Shown here: piece after piece, positions 10,334-22,531 of the stretch
Position numbering within the stretch: the stretch's first letter is position 1
Layout of the letters: each line of letters begins with the position of its first letter
Origin: Tricholomella constricta
Taxonomy: Eukaryota; Basidiomycota; Agaricomycetes; Agaricales; Lyophyllaceae
Length of the DNA: 64,000 nt
Assembly (NCBI GenBank): GCA_013368375.1
Contig: JAACJP010000047.1
Location: 248,001-312,000 of the forward strand
Reading direction: 5' to 3'
Notes under the pieces: model-generated
Seen by the model: the letters and a program-made list of their open reading frames with translations, nothing else
What the model was told of the DNA's origin: nothing
Databases searched by the model: none
Translations under genes and position numbers: made by a program

Positions 10334-12373
10334 TCACGATGTTATCCGCAACTTCCTCAACATATCCCCCCACGTCACCCCAACGCCGTGTTTTTGAGGG
10401 GGACCATCAAGGTCGAACGACCCCGGGATGCGCAGCTCCGCGTCCTCATCATGCGCCATCGACTCGGGCTCTTCGTAGACCTGTGTGTCTGGTTCAGGGG
10501 ACATCGGTTCTTCTTGTTTCTTCTTGCCGTTAGCATTCGAAAGAGGTGTAGGTGGCCGATCGTGTAGCACAGGGTGTTTCTGGTTCTCCCGCACCAATTC
10601 ACGCGCCTGCCCTGGGATACTCAGCATCTCCGCCTCTTTTGTCTCTTCAACCTCCTCTGGAGTGGTCACGAGCACGCGCTCATTTGAACCAGGATCGACA
10701 TTTCCAAGAAGGCGGGCTTGCGGAACGGCGATCTCGTCGTCCGAGTCGTCCGAATCCTTCCAGCCGCCGCTCCCACTAGTTTTGCTCGCTGAAGAGTTAG
10801 TCCGGCTTGCGAAAGAGCCAAGGCGGTGGATGGCTCGCGCCGACGCGATCGCGGACCTCCACCGTGCACGAGGGTCGAAATGCTCGCGCAGTCCAGTGCT
10901 GAGGTCGTGCTCCGTAGAGGGCTTATGGGTTGTCAACCACTGCAAGTACCGTGAGGAACAACAGAAATGAACAAGGTGGAAAAGTAGATTATATGACAGA
11001 CGACGTACGAGATCATCGTAGGCCTGGGCAGCAGTAGGTCGTTTAGACGGGTCGGGATGGAGAAGCTTCTTGATGAAGTCCTTGCCTGAAAACTCAATCA
11101 ACAAATGAAAGAGCGAATAGGAACGAAACACACCCTCCTGTGAGACGTTCTTCCAATACCGCTCATGGAACTCAATCTTGGCCTCAGTGGTCTCTCTGAT
11201 CAAGACCTTGACGTCTTCGGAACGGAATGGTGAGTAGCCACATAGCAGGACATACGTTATAATTCTATCAAGGAAAGATGAGTGAAATACAAAAATAGAT
11301 CGATACACATGACGTACCCTGTGGACCAGATGTCCACGGCCTTGCCATGTCCGTCCTTATTCAGCACTTCTGGGGCAACGTAGCCGAAGCTACCGGCAAG
11401 ACTGTGGAGCTGCTCATCTGGAGAATGAAGGTGCTTCGCACTGCATGGTCGTTATAATCCGCGGCGCACAATAATTTAACAGAGACTAACATTCCAAAGT
11501 CGGCGATAACAATGTCACTGTCAGCGTCTTTGGTGCGGTATAAAATGTTTTCAGGTCTGGTGGAGTAAAAGCGATTGAGCGTAAGACAATGGAATGCATA
11601 AACGACCATCTCACTTCAAGTCGCGGTGAACGATATCATGTTCATGGAGATATTTGACTCCGGATAAGATTGAGCTGGTCTATTTGAATATTTGTTGGTG
11701 AGAAAACATTGCAAGGAACATACCGCACAACTGCAACAGCATCCTGTTCCGTGAATTTTCCCTTCTGCAAAATCCGCTCAAATAGTTCTCCGCCGACAGC
11801 CAGTTCGAAGGACAAGTAATACTTTGTCCGCGACTCAAACCATTCGTAGAATTTGACCTGCAAGAAAATCAACAAGACATTTAGGAGAAACATAAGACAT
11901 ACGATGTTTGGGTGGTCAAGACCTTTCAAAACTTCCATCTCTCCCCACACGCTAGCTTCATTACCCTTAACCTTTTTCTTAGGTATCATCTTCAGCGCCA
12001 CATCTTTGACAATTCCGCTGGTCTCCGGGCTCTTATCGGAGGAGAAGCCAAGCGATGATTTCGACGATCCCTTCTTTGCGCTCGCGATCGACAGTTGAGA
12101 ATTTACAGAATCGGCTACCGCGCCCCGTTGAGCTACGGCAATCTGCTCCGGCGGAACGTGCCAGCTAGCCCTCTGAGAAGCACAATGTCAACCATTTATG
12201 TGAGGTCCAGCCCGAGGTCGGAGAGCCAGAAGCAGGCGATTCTGCTTCGCATCGGCACGTACCGCGACTTTGCCAAACGTGCCTGTGCCCAACACTTGAT
12301 GTATCGCATATGACTTTTTCTTGGAATAACTCGGGGGTTGGGGTAGTAGGGCTTCGCCGAGTGAGAGTTTCAT
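10334..12373 (-). CDS. Calcium/calmodulin-dependent-type Ser/Thr protein kinase (CMK family)
   Basis: Nine exons encode 525 residues: 12263-12373, 11903-12172, 11724-11857, 11615-11674, 11491-11556, 11318-11440, 11134-11264, 11009-11085, 10334-10939. Kinase landmarks are complete: glycine loop GTGTFGKV (30-37), VALK lysine 98, HRDLKPEN (Asp190), DFG (211-213) and APE (236-238). Between the glycine loop and the lysine is a ~55-residue insert rich in Ser/Ala, which I recall as typical of fungal CMK proteins. The C-terminal ~200 residues are acidic, Pro/Glu-rich and lack another domain; a calmodulin-binding helix would be expected just after the kinase core (the Arg/Trp-rich stretch [17 protein letters not shown] fits). 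It likely relays calcium signals in the cytoplasm. It is convergent with the oxidoreductase. Confidence 0.92.
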
Positions 12374-13989
12374 CTTGAGACCTCGATGAAGTTTTGAATG
12401 TCCTTCCGATGTTGTTCCTAGTAATAGACTGCGTTACTATATGTCAACCGAAGGTCTTGAAGTCGTCTACGTCGTTTCGTAATCGTCGTGAAATGTGGGG
12501 GGAAGATAAGAGTCGCCAGTGTAGTATGTTTTACATCAAGGGAACAGAACATTGGCAATGCGCCCATTACATAATGGCCGAATATATCGAATCCGAAAAC
12601 CTAGGAAATTACAAGTTGCACTAAGGTCAATTGAAAAAACCAAGATGGACATTAACGCTCACAGTGAGTGTGTATACAGACCGATAAAGGAGAAGGAGGA
12701 GTAGGATGGCGTACCTAAATCGCATCTGCGGATGGACCACGTGTGGCGTATGACGGGCGTCACGTGAAGAGTCAGATTAAATCGCGGGGTATTTTAAGTA
12801 GAAAATGCTAACCCCGACGCCTTCACAAGTTACGTGCCCATATGTACACCCGAGAATTGTTGGGAGCTGATAAAACTCAAATCCCACTGTGAGCTCTCTG
12901 ATGCGCCACAATATCGAGCGAGGTTGTACCCTAGACTTGCAAAGATTAACAGCCCGGCCCAAAGAGCGATGCTTACAGGAAGTTACACATTTCCCATACA
13001 GTTGCAATGAAGCCTATAATATTGCTTAGTGGTGCTGCTGGCGGCGACAGACTTGTCCGCTTCCCCCGGACTTGATACCTATGCATTTCATCACCGCGAC
13101 TGGTCATCACCAGGCTCCAGCCCTCATTTGGCAATTCAAAAGAAGATATACGTTGAACAGCAGCGGAGCATGTTCGCGGGTCAACGGGCGATCTGAAATG
13201 AGCATCAACTTGCAATAAGTTGAGATTTATCGACTTGCAATAAGTTAAGCGGAGGAAGACCACAGCGGACCCTGGAAGAACGCTTGCGCTTTGATTGAGA
13301 TTTCTTTAGCGAATGGCGGTGAACTGTAACAAATCTCTTGGTATCAACAGAAGACGCAATTTCCAATGATCTTTTTGCAATAGACAAAATACTCCTGTCC
13401 GATCGGAGAAGCCTTTGGATCCGTCGAGGTACTGCTGGTCCAGACAGGCACATTCAAGTCTTGCTGACAAGCTTTGGCGCAATCTGATTTTTAATCGGAA
13501 AGTTCCAATGATGCAAAGATATGTCGTAGCAGTGTCAGTTTATCTAGAGACAGACACAATATTATTCGTAGCGTAAGGTAAGTCTTCTATATGTAGATAG
13601 CTGCCAGAAGCGTCCCAGGCTAATCCTTAATCGCATTTACTTATTGACGTCTGTGTGAACCAATCCCCCCCTTGAAACACATGCTATGCCGAACTCTCCA
13701 ACGTCGCCACGGCACCCAAGGGATGTTCTTTTCATATGTTGCTCCACGCCAGGGTTATGTATGGCGGTGGTTCCGGGCCGCGCTTCTCCGACGGCTTCTG
13801 GGATGAATGTCTAGCCAAGTTAACATCGGAGGCTTCGTTACACGACATCCCTATACGACATATGTAGACTGGAAATCAAGGGGTTCGCGGTCCTTGGCAT
13901 GCATAGATCGCGGCGGGCCATCGTGCACTTGTGTCTGATGAAATTTGAGACGTGGTGAGATGGCTGGCTAGTAACGGAAAGAACAACTT
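12374..13989. other. Intergenic region, no supported gene
   Basis: 1.6 kb between the kinase start and the end of the first DUF6534 gene. It contains the kinase promoter (adjacent to 12374). Short ORFs of up to 96 codons are present on both strands, but none has a recognisable domain, splice-extended coding pattern or repeat. Confidence 0.5.
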
Positions 13990-16152
13990 TTAGACACTGA
14001 CCAAGTCGTCATCGCTACCGTCCATGTCCAGCTTGCTGTGGCCTCGGTGCGAAATGTGCATCTGGACACATCGGCGGTATTAGAATTAGAAAAAATGCTG
14101 GTGGGAATCATAAAGAAGTATAACGTAACGCACGACATTATTCGCATCGCGCTCATGTGTTGTGTCGATTCTGATTGATATGTTCGCTTGAGATTTCTTC
14201 TGGCCACCCGAGTGATGCGTGTTGAGAAGAGTCGGTGGTATGGACACGAGCATGTGGCTGACGTCGTCAACCTTTCCGGTGAGGGTCCTACGCGCGTTGA
14301 GCGTCGCGAGGAAAGAGTTGGTATAGACTGACGTTGTTGTGGTGAAAACGAAAAATCGTGATCAGGAGAGAAGTAACGTACGGCGTCCAATACAAAAATA
14401 GAATGAGGCATAAACCAGGGTTAGCGGAGAGGCGATCAACTGTGTGTGTGAACATGTCATTAGAGACTCCGGTGCCCTCGGAGGGAAGAACTTGACGCAC
14501 GGAGATCAAAGAAGCGACCGCGCAGCAACTGCGATAGCGAAGGCATTCAGCATGTATGAATGTGATAATTCAACGCCTGGAAAGTACCTTGTCAATCTGC
14601 GAGGTGTAAACATTAATCACTGATTTATTTCACAACACAGAAATCACTTACACGCCAGTGTTCACAACAAAGAGCATCTGAGTAAACGAAACTTTTAGCA
14701 CCTCACGATTTTCTCAGAGGGATAGATGCCTTACAAGTCTGTTGATCATGCTGTCGGACCTGTGATGTAACTGATCTCAGCTTCGAGATCTCATGGGCAC
14801 TATGTCTTCATGACGCACCTCTTGAAGCCCGTTCGTGCGCGATGAAGCATGATGCAAAGACTGGCGGCGATAAGCACATCAGCCGCAGCGGAAAGGGCGT
14901 TGATAGAGATCGTGATAGGCTAATGAATGAAGCCGGTGAGTTGCGCCAAAGTTGCAGCAGAGCGACGGCAGACGCACCGAGATGGTCAACAGCTCGTCGT
15001 AAGTTTCTAGCTGCATTCTGTGGGACGCAGTCAAGTCAGATTGGCCAATTGAGAGGCAAAAAAAGATACCCACGATAGAACAACCCAAACTGTAACCGTC
15101 GCCGATGAGAGTGAGCGATATTGAGTCGCAAGCATCATGTTAAGACGTACCAGTGCCGAGTCCTGTGTCAAAGGTTGAGAAGGTGACGAACAATACGTAG
15201 ACGATGCTTACCAGCATTGGCCAGGACAATCAGAAGGATGAACACCGTCAGAAATATGCTTTTGTTGCTCACTGTCAATTTAAGCGTTAAGTGTACATCG
15301 TTGAGGATTAGGAATCAAAAGGACGTACGGAGCCATACTCGTGTCAGGTAGAAACTGCCGTGTATATTCAGGACCGATTATTCGAAGTGCGCTGCTATGG
15401 CCCTACTCACCACTGAACGAGAGCACCGGTGACTCCCTGTGACACATTAGCTATGTGTGGAGCGATTACCAGATAGAGTACGCACCGTAAAGAGAGCCTC
15501 CATCTGCGCACGACACATGACTTAATATGTTGCTTCGAAGGCTTAGCAACCGTAACTCACCAGTACAGACCTGAAGGTAACATGTCAGTCATGAAATAAA
15601 CACATGCACGCAGAGCTCACCAGACTAAGAGTTCAAGGGATCGTGGGTTGCTGTGGATAGATAAGCCATAGCCCTAGTCGATTCAAATAGCGAGCCGTAC
15701 TTGTAGTTTGAGATCAGGTAATGATAGACTGCGAAAACGACGTTAGGCATGAATTGACGACGAGACAAGAGACGTACCTGTATGTGAGATCATCCCAAGA
15801 TGAACCATATCGAAAACTGCCGTGACAGCCACCTGTAGGACCGTAAGTTGTGCGAAACAGACAAGGGGCTATTCCTGCTCACCAGTGACCGTAGGTACCA
15901 TGGATCTTTTGGATAATCTTTCGCAAGAACGGTCTTAAACCAGACCTCCTCCTTGGTGAAAAAACAAGACACTTACTGATATAGTAGTAGAAAGTTTGGA
16001 CCAGTGAGATGCCCAACAAGACCGCGCTCACGATGACACCAATGAGCATAGAGCCCATGCTAAGGAAGCAATCAAAGTTAGCGTAAGAAATGAATCCAGC
16101 GATGCAGCACTTACTTAGCATCGATATTCTCAGCCATTCGAGTTTCCGCCAT
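13990..16152 (-). CDS. DUF6534-type seven-helix membrane protein, copy A (22 exons)
   Basis: Function unknown; the family is abundant in mushrooms and looks receptor-like. I could join 22 phase-consistent exons to 329 residues: 16115-16152, 15977-16059, 15883-15917, 15778-15832, 15701-15728, 15621-15650, 15561-15570, 15486-15503, 15411-15436, 15329-15354, 15212-15271, 15151-15162, 15074-15089, 14978-15017, 14819-14919, 14735-14759, 14652-14677, 14588-14596, 14501-14528, 14382-14439, 14134-14327, 13990-14061. Family hallmarks include GSMLIGVIVSAVLLG (helix 1), YPKDPWYLRSL, HYLISNYN, RARTGFKRSDSMINRL and LYTNSFLATLNARR. The C-terminal tail is polar and cytoplasmic by analogy. Exons of 9, 10, 12, 16 and 18 nt are included because they restore frame and motif, and all recur in copy B. 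The gene is divergent from P450 copy A. Confidence 0.82.
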
Positions 16153-17348
16153 GATGAACGACAAGGGAAAAGGACAGGCAAATGAGCGTCGTTTAGTTAC
16201 AGCAACACCTTGAGGGGGAGGGCGCTGGCTAAGGCTTCTCAAGAGCGTGTCAAAGCTGGTCGCATATGTATCTTACCGAGAGGGTCCTTTGGCCAAATGG
16301 AGGAGAATGGACTGAGTTTCGCCCAGCCCTCTGAGAAGCTGTGATCGCACCGAACGAGAAGAATAAGCGAAGGTTCAACACTCACGCATGCGCTTACCTG
16401 TACAGTCTTCCCCCGGGGCAAAGCCGTAACGGGGTTGCAGGCATAGCGATTCAGCAATTTGACGGCCCTGGTCTAGACCCAAAGTTCTGGGAGAACCAAT
16501 ATTTTATCAAATTCATGTGACATATCTTTTGTTTTGGCGTTGGATAATTGTGGATTTTTGGTTTAGAATTCCACTTATGGGTGCACACGCTTCAGCTACA
16601 TGGCTTTGCAGGAAGGCGAGTTCAAGAAGAGTTTTTGAACGTAGATTTCTTCAAGCAGTTGTCTTTGAGCGGTCAGATAAGCGATCAAGCGCGTTGCCCT
16701 GCCGGGTATTTAGGATACAGACCCCGTAGGTATCATACTCCAGTAAGGGTCGAAAATTGAGAGTTGAAGACTCCTGTGTAAGAGCAAGAGAATGCTCTAG
16801 CATATCGTTCTTTAAACACATGGGCACCACGCACAAGGTTCTTCAGATAGCCAGCAACAGTTGGGAATCAGAGAAGTGGTCAACGTGAGAGAAATACCGG
16901 AACATCAGCAAACCCCACGTGGCGAAGCGATGTCTGATTGTTTTTCGCCTTGTTTATCCGCCACCATTGCTCCGAGCTTCCTTCACTTCTGCTGAAGACG
17001 CCTTTGAAGTCACTTAACGACCAGTGAAGAATACGATTTTCACTGATAAACTTGTAGGCTCTTTTTATCGCGACACGGATAGACTGGACACAGATGCTTC
17101 TCCAAAAATGGCGTCTGTGTGAAATCACAAGCACGCCCACAAAACTTCATCATCACGCTAACTAAGTTTGCGATACTTCTGTTCTCGCATCAGATTCCGG
17201 ACGGGGACCTTGTGTGTGAGCTTGCGTGTATTTCAGGAAAGCCTCCATCTCCTTTCTTTCATAAAGTTAGGGCAAGTATGTGGGGCTGCGTCACTTCAAT
17301 CCTATCCTCGTCCAACGAATACGCCATACAAAGCCAAGCTTCTTCGAA
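16153..17348. promoter_or_regulatory. Shared divergent promoter region, module A
   Basis: 1,196 bp between the starts of DUF6534-A (minus) and P450-A (plus). It has no supported ORF. Because the module is duplicated with both genes head to head, this region and 26438-27526 are the place to look for shared regulatory sites. I saw no long block of identity between the two by eye. Confidence 0.5.
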
Positions 17349-19375
17349 ATGTCTTTAAGGAGTTTGTCGAAGCTAGATCTGGTTGCTGCAGCTTTTGGCT
17401 TAATTGTTCTTCATCGATACTTGACGAGGAAAAGCAAGTCTTCCCTTCCACCTGGTCCGCCAGGCCTTCCCATCATTGGCGTAAGTCAACTATCCCTGAA
17501 ACGTTCGTCGCTCTAAATTCTATTATCTCAGAATGTGGCCGATATGCCCACGAAGAAGGAGTGGGTGACATTTGCTGAGTGGGGGAAAAAATGGGGTACG
17601 TTCGAAATGGCACCTTAGCAATGGTTGTTCCCTGTTAAATATCTCTTCGAAGGTGGCATATGCTCTGTAAACCTTTTGGGTCGAACCATGATCATCATAA
17701 ACTCTTCTGAGGTTATGTCTGAATTAGACAAGAAAGGCGCGATATATTCTGATCGTCCCAGGTTGGAAATGGGTGGAGAGCTCGTGGGGTATTCGGACAC
17801 GATAGTACTTCTCCCATACGGGCAACGCTTCCGCGCTTTTCGCAAATACTTTGCCAACCACCTGGGCCCTGTTCCAATGGAAAACCATATACCCACCATC
17901 CAACACGAGACGCATCGTTTTTTGAAACGACAATTGTCGAAGCCTGGAGATCTCATGCAGAATCTTCGCAAGTATGTCACTTTGCGCGTCGGTCTACTTT
18001 CGGACTGATGAATGTTCGAAGACTCGCAGGCGGAATAATTCTTCAGCTGACCTACGGCATCACGGTTGAAGAGGGCGAGGATTTCTTTGTCAATCTCATC
18101 GAGGGTGCCAACAGGAATTTCAACGAGGCAACAGTTCCTGGCGCGTTCCCCGTTGATTTCTTCCCATCTCTCCGTCATCTTCCAGAATGGTTACCGGGAA
18201 TGGGATTCATGGAGACTGCCCGTACTTGGGCGAAAGCAACTGCGGCTATGGTGGAGGTCCCTTTTGCGTTTACCAAACGGCAGATTGTAGGCGAAAATTC
18301 CATCCTATCGTCTCTGATTCCCATTTTACGCGCTCCAGGCATCAGGCACAGCGCCACCTTCATTCGTTGCCAACCTTCTTGAAGATGAACATACTTTGTC
18401 TGCGGATGAAATCCGGAACATCAAGTTTGTAGCCAGTTCAATGTATGGTGGCAAGTTGAATTTTGTTCTCGCATACCTTTCTCGTATCTTAAATCATTTG
18501 CAGCCGGTGCAGACACCACCGTCTCCGCGGAATACGGGTTCTTTTTGGCCATGACTTTGCATCCAGGTATGAACGTTGACTGATCATGATCTTTTCGATC
18601 TCAGGCTTCACTGATGGCGATAATTTAGGCGTTTTGGAAAAAGCTCAACAAGAAATAGATACTGTGATCGGCAACGACAGGCTGCCGACCCTTGCGGATC
18701 GCCCCCAACTTCCATATATCAACGCTCTGGTGACGGAAGTACTTAGATGGAACAGTGTAGCTCCAACCGGTACACTTGGCAAATTCTTTTCGGCACAGAA
18801 AAACTAATTACCCTCCTCTCTCCAGGTGTGCCTCATGCATCTATGGAGGATGGTATCATCGGCGGCTACCTGATCCCTAAAGGATCTATCATTGTCGCCA
18901 ATCTATGGTACGCTCTCCGTTGTTTTTAGTGGTTAACGATCTTTTAAAGGTATATGAAACTTTCCAGGAACATGCTTCACGATCCGGAGACTTATCCTGA
19001 TCCCTTTGTGTTCAACCCCGATCGCCACATTGCAAGTAACGGTAAGCCCGCTCAACAAGACCCGCGAACCATGTGCTTCGGCTACGGACGGCGTATTTGT
19101 GCTGGCATGTCGCTCGCTGAGGCGTCGCTGTTCGCTGCGATCTCGATGTGCCTCGCCGTCTTTGATATCAAGAAGGCCGTGGAGAATGGCATTGAAGTCA
19201 CTCCCGTGCATGAAAATACCTCCGGCATAATCAGGTATCTCCATGTCAATGCCTTTTCTAGGTACGCGCCCTGATCGAGTTTTTCCTTCCCAGCTACCCC
19301 GAAAACTTCAAGTGCACGATAAACCCGCGTTCTGAGAAGGCCGTTGCGCTCATTTCTCAGGAATATCAACTGTGA
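17349..19375 (+). CDS. Cytochrome P450 monooxygenase, copy A (OrdA/CYP64-like)
   Basis: Microsomal haem-thiolate monooxygenase; substrate unknown. Ten exons give 508 residues: 17349-17480, 17532-17595, 17653-17971, 18022-18286, 18339-18450, 18504-18566, 18629-18769, 18826-18907, 18968-19234, 19294-19375. A short N-terminal anchor (residues 8-24) is followed by the proline hinge LPPGPPGLPIIG. Other landmarks are the I-helix AGADTT (298-303), the K-helix EVLR (355-358), and the haem loop [10 protein letters not shown] with Cys437. The start at 17349 places the anchor and hinge at normal distance. Intron 5 uses a GC donor (18451). Every intron position and phase matches copy B. The N-terminal motif DMPTKKEWVTFAEWGKKWG is typical of OrdA-like basidiomycete P450s. 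No backbone biosynthetic gene (PKS, NRPS, terpene synthase) is in the window. Confidence 0.93.
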
Positions 19376-21138
19376 ACCTCGCCGACACTCGTTCGATGCT
19401 TGCTTTCGAGTTGTGTGGTATCCAGTCGCGCCCGGAATATGTGTAGTTACTCTAATTTGTTCACCATAATCGTTAACACACTTTACGCGAAAACTGCTGG
19501 CCTAACCTTCCTTGTTATGGAAACCATGGTGTTTTCTTCACGCACCTCATTGTAATTTACCCGCGCCTCCCCTTCAGCCTGATATATTTGAGTTTCCTCC
19601 AGACCGGCAAGTCCTACCCGAACCCTCGCCCGTGTGACCCCAGCACGTTGCATTCATGTATGAAAAATTGAACTCCCGCGGCTGCAAGGACAAGGGAGGA
19701 TAACGATCAACTAATGAGTTTAAAATTTGGAACGCTCAATCCGGTTTAAGGCGGCAAGGGACCACCGTGACGGTAAAGCCTGCTCAAGTACACCAACGCT
19801 AATGACCAGCAAGTACATAGTTCGGCCCAACGAACCCGCAAACCGCCTACTTTTCTGCGCCGAGCCAAGGATCGATTAATTATCGATTTGCGTTGTCGCA
19901 TTCTTAACCAGTGACGTTGATGATGATGTCACTTTCAAGCTACGTTACGAGCTAAGGGACGGGGCTGGGCCAATTAGGAAGAAATTAAAGTATGAACATA
20001 CGGGTGTGGTCGGGTGGTGGATCTAGTATATTTTGAGTGTAGGTAGTGTCGTCGTGTGTGGAAGCGGTAGGCGTGCGAGAATGTGCAGGGTAATATAGTT
20101 CATAAAATATTATGCTGTCAGGAAGGGGTGAGGTGGGTGTCCCGCTGTGTGGTGGATGGCGGCATGACGATGTCGAAGTGTCAGTGCGCCCCTTGATGGG
20201 TCGTGTCCTGTTGTATTGTCAAATCCATTGAAACGATGGTATTTAGTCTCATGAACGGGATGGGTGTTGAAGGCTTTATCCAGAAGGAGTTCTGTTAGTA
20301 CAATCATTATCTCAAGCCTGAAGACCTGAAGGTTCAAAGACCTATTCAATAGATAGCCATTGGACGCCACTGAGATGTTCAGGTGCGCGAACGCCACAAA
20401 CCAGCCTATATCCCTCAAATCGACGTTGAACAATAAGCCCTGAGCCAACCCTCTCGTTTTCGTGTGCGTAAAACTGAGCAAAGGATAGCCCTGCAGGCCT
20501 CGAACCCGTCGCCGAACCTTCCAGCGCGTACAGCCGCCGACTGACGCGAGAAAGGCAGCGCATGACGCTCAACAATGATCGGACAGGGAGGTCCTAATCC
20601 TCAGTTGTATTTGATGCTAATCGACAGTCAGGCAAGAGGACCAGTGGAATGCAGGACACAATAGACTTGAAAAGCGCCAGGAATGCACTATAAAAGCCGT
20701 AAGGGAGTCTTGCGTGTGGCTCACGACAGCGCAGTAGGCAGTTAGTGCTCTGAAAGAAGTGCTATGGCATAAGTCAAAGTTATCTCGTTCCCAGATGTTG
20801 TCTCTCCCACGTCTCCAGGTAGTTATCGTTGCCGGCGACGCCGACCTTCTCCTAGCATCCAAGTGAGTCGGCCTAGCTTTTCCATGAACCCAGAAAATTT
20901 CGCTTTGTGTCAGATAAGAGAGGTAATGTCTATCGAGGTTATTGGGATTGAAGGAAATGATGGTGAAAGCTGGAAATGACCCTACGTAATCAAAATCAAC
21001 GCAAATATGATAAGAACTTTGATCAATGCTTCCGCAACTTTGCCTCGTGTAAGAGGTGCGACGAGGAGGCGATTCTCAAAAGATACCAAGAGGCTATGAC
21101 TGAGGTTGCATATGCAACTGACAAGCGTCATTGTTAAC
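19376..21138. other. Intergenic spacer, left part
   Basis: 1.76 kb after P450-A. ORFs here (for example a 123-codon one ending at 20110 on the minus strand) show no known domain and no extension by splicing that I could find. Nothing else is supported. Confidence 0.45.
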
Positions 21139-21937
21139 ATGAACTCAAACACAGAAGAATCAAGTGCACCACCTTCACGTAAGGATATATCAAAAGAAAT
21201 ATTCAACCAAGCTGATATCCTTGAAAGGTATAGAACAGCAGAGTCACCATAGTGTTCTCCTCAAGGGTTTTGAACTGCTTGCACTGGCCGTGAGCACCGC
21301 CCATTTGTCGATCATGTTGGTGCGACAATCAACCTTTGGTCCCATTCAGGCGACCTTCATGGCAGCCATCCAAGCGCAGGTTATGAGCACCACTATTGGC
21401 CTTAGCCGCGACCAGGAGACTGCTGCGCTACGTGCTGTCAACGCCTTATTCTTGAGTGGACTCATAATCTGCGTCATGGCGGCGTTTCTCGCTTTCTTGA
21501 CCGCGCGCTGGCTCCAACGCTTGACCGACGACGAACGCATGCATCTAGAAGTCGTCTTTAATAACCGAACATGGCGGCAACACCTTAGGCAAACCGCTGA
21601 CCATGTCATCGAACAACGTGACGATGGGCCGTCAGAGAAAACACCGGTTACATGTCAACTCGACGAGCAGCCTTCGTTCCTCGTGAGACTCATCCACGCA
21701 TACTTCGCGTACTCGCTCTTTGCACCTATGACGCTCCTCATTATCGGTGTCCTATGTATGACCGTAGGCCTTTTGGTCCTTGCGTGGGCTGAACATTCAC
21801 TGGCAGTCGCCATTACGCTTACCGTCGCCTGTCTTGTGGTGCTGCCATTCCCGGCTGGGGTATTTTTGATTGGTGATAAACGACAGACCCGGATCGTCAT
21901 CATTCAAATTTTGAGTAGGAAACAAGGTGACTTTTAG
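21139..21937 (+). CDS. Hypothetical multi-pass membrane protein
   Basis: I do not recognise a named family. Best model is two exons, 21139-21178 and 21228-21937 (intron 49 nt, GTAAGG...AAAG), giving 249 residues. The start MNSNTEESS has a suitable context, and the splice restores the frame of the long downstream ORF. Predicted membrane segments by hydropathy: roughly residues 23-43 (weak), 91-111 (LFLSGLIICVMAAFLAFL), 180-205 (LFAPMTLLIIGVLCMTVG) and 208-232 (LAVAITLTVACLVVLPF). A charged ~60-residue loop rich in Arg/Glu/Asp lies between the second and third segments. Shape resembles the small membrane proteins common in mushroom genomes. It lies in the spacer of the inverted duplication and has no copy in the arms. 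Confidence 0.6.
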
Positions 21938-22531
21938 GAGTCTGATGTGCATGTATGAAGGTCCGTAATATTTCAGATCTATACCGACCTTTCCTGGCTT
22001 TGAATTTCACGCTTGCTTGGTAGAGTTCTTTTCATCTACTTTGGACTCTTTGTGCTTGAGTACGGAGGGATACCCCTTACATACTCTATTTCATCCTATG
22101 AGCTTTCAACGTCTCTGAATCCAGGTTACGAACAGCTTCACCCAGTGCGATTACTCTATTGAATTACCCTTTTGAACCCATCTCTCTGACATAGATGGCT
22201 TTCGTCGAGATCGCGGCTTCATCAATTCCCAAGGATATCATGTGATGGATCATTTTGGAAGAAATAACTCGCCGCTCAATGTGGAGCGGAATCACTTGGA
22301 ACATGGAAGGTGACAAATCCAGCGAAGATCGAATACAGCCTTTGACGCAACCTTCCATACATCACGCATCTAATAATGTCATGCATGCTAACTCAAGCAG
22401 CTTCTGATATTGCAGTGGGCAATATCAATTGACGCTCAACGACACTCTCTCCCACTGACGGATTTTAAAAAACACCTCAACCCAGATCCCTTGCACCGTA
22501 ATTCTTGTTTCTGCATCTTCGAAAGCTTAAA
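21938..22531. other. Intergenic region
   Basis: 594 bp between two plus-strand genes. A pyrimidine-rich tract (ACACTCTCTCCCACTG) about 80 bp before the next ATG suggests a core promoter. No ORF is supported. Confidence 0.45.

Larger units (their letters stand above)
13990..19375. repeat. Inverted duplication, left arm (DUF6534-A / P450-A)
   Basis: A divergent pair, membrane protein leftward and P450 rightward. The right arm (24429-29593) carries the same two genes in mirror order and orientation. Protein similarity and identical intron positions show common descent; the introns and the shared intergenic regions have diverged, so the event is old. Confidence 0.85.

Noticed and set aside
21228..21252. 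A 25-nt intron (GTATAG...ATAG) in the membrane-protein gene
   Set aside because: Too short, and the upstream 49-nt intron (21179-21227) gives the same downstream frame with normal splice sites.
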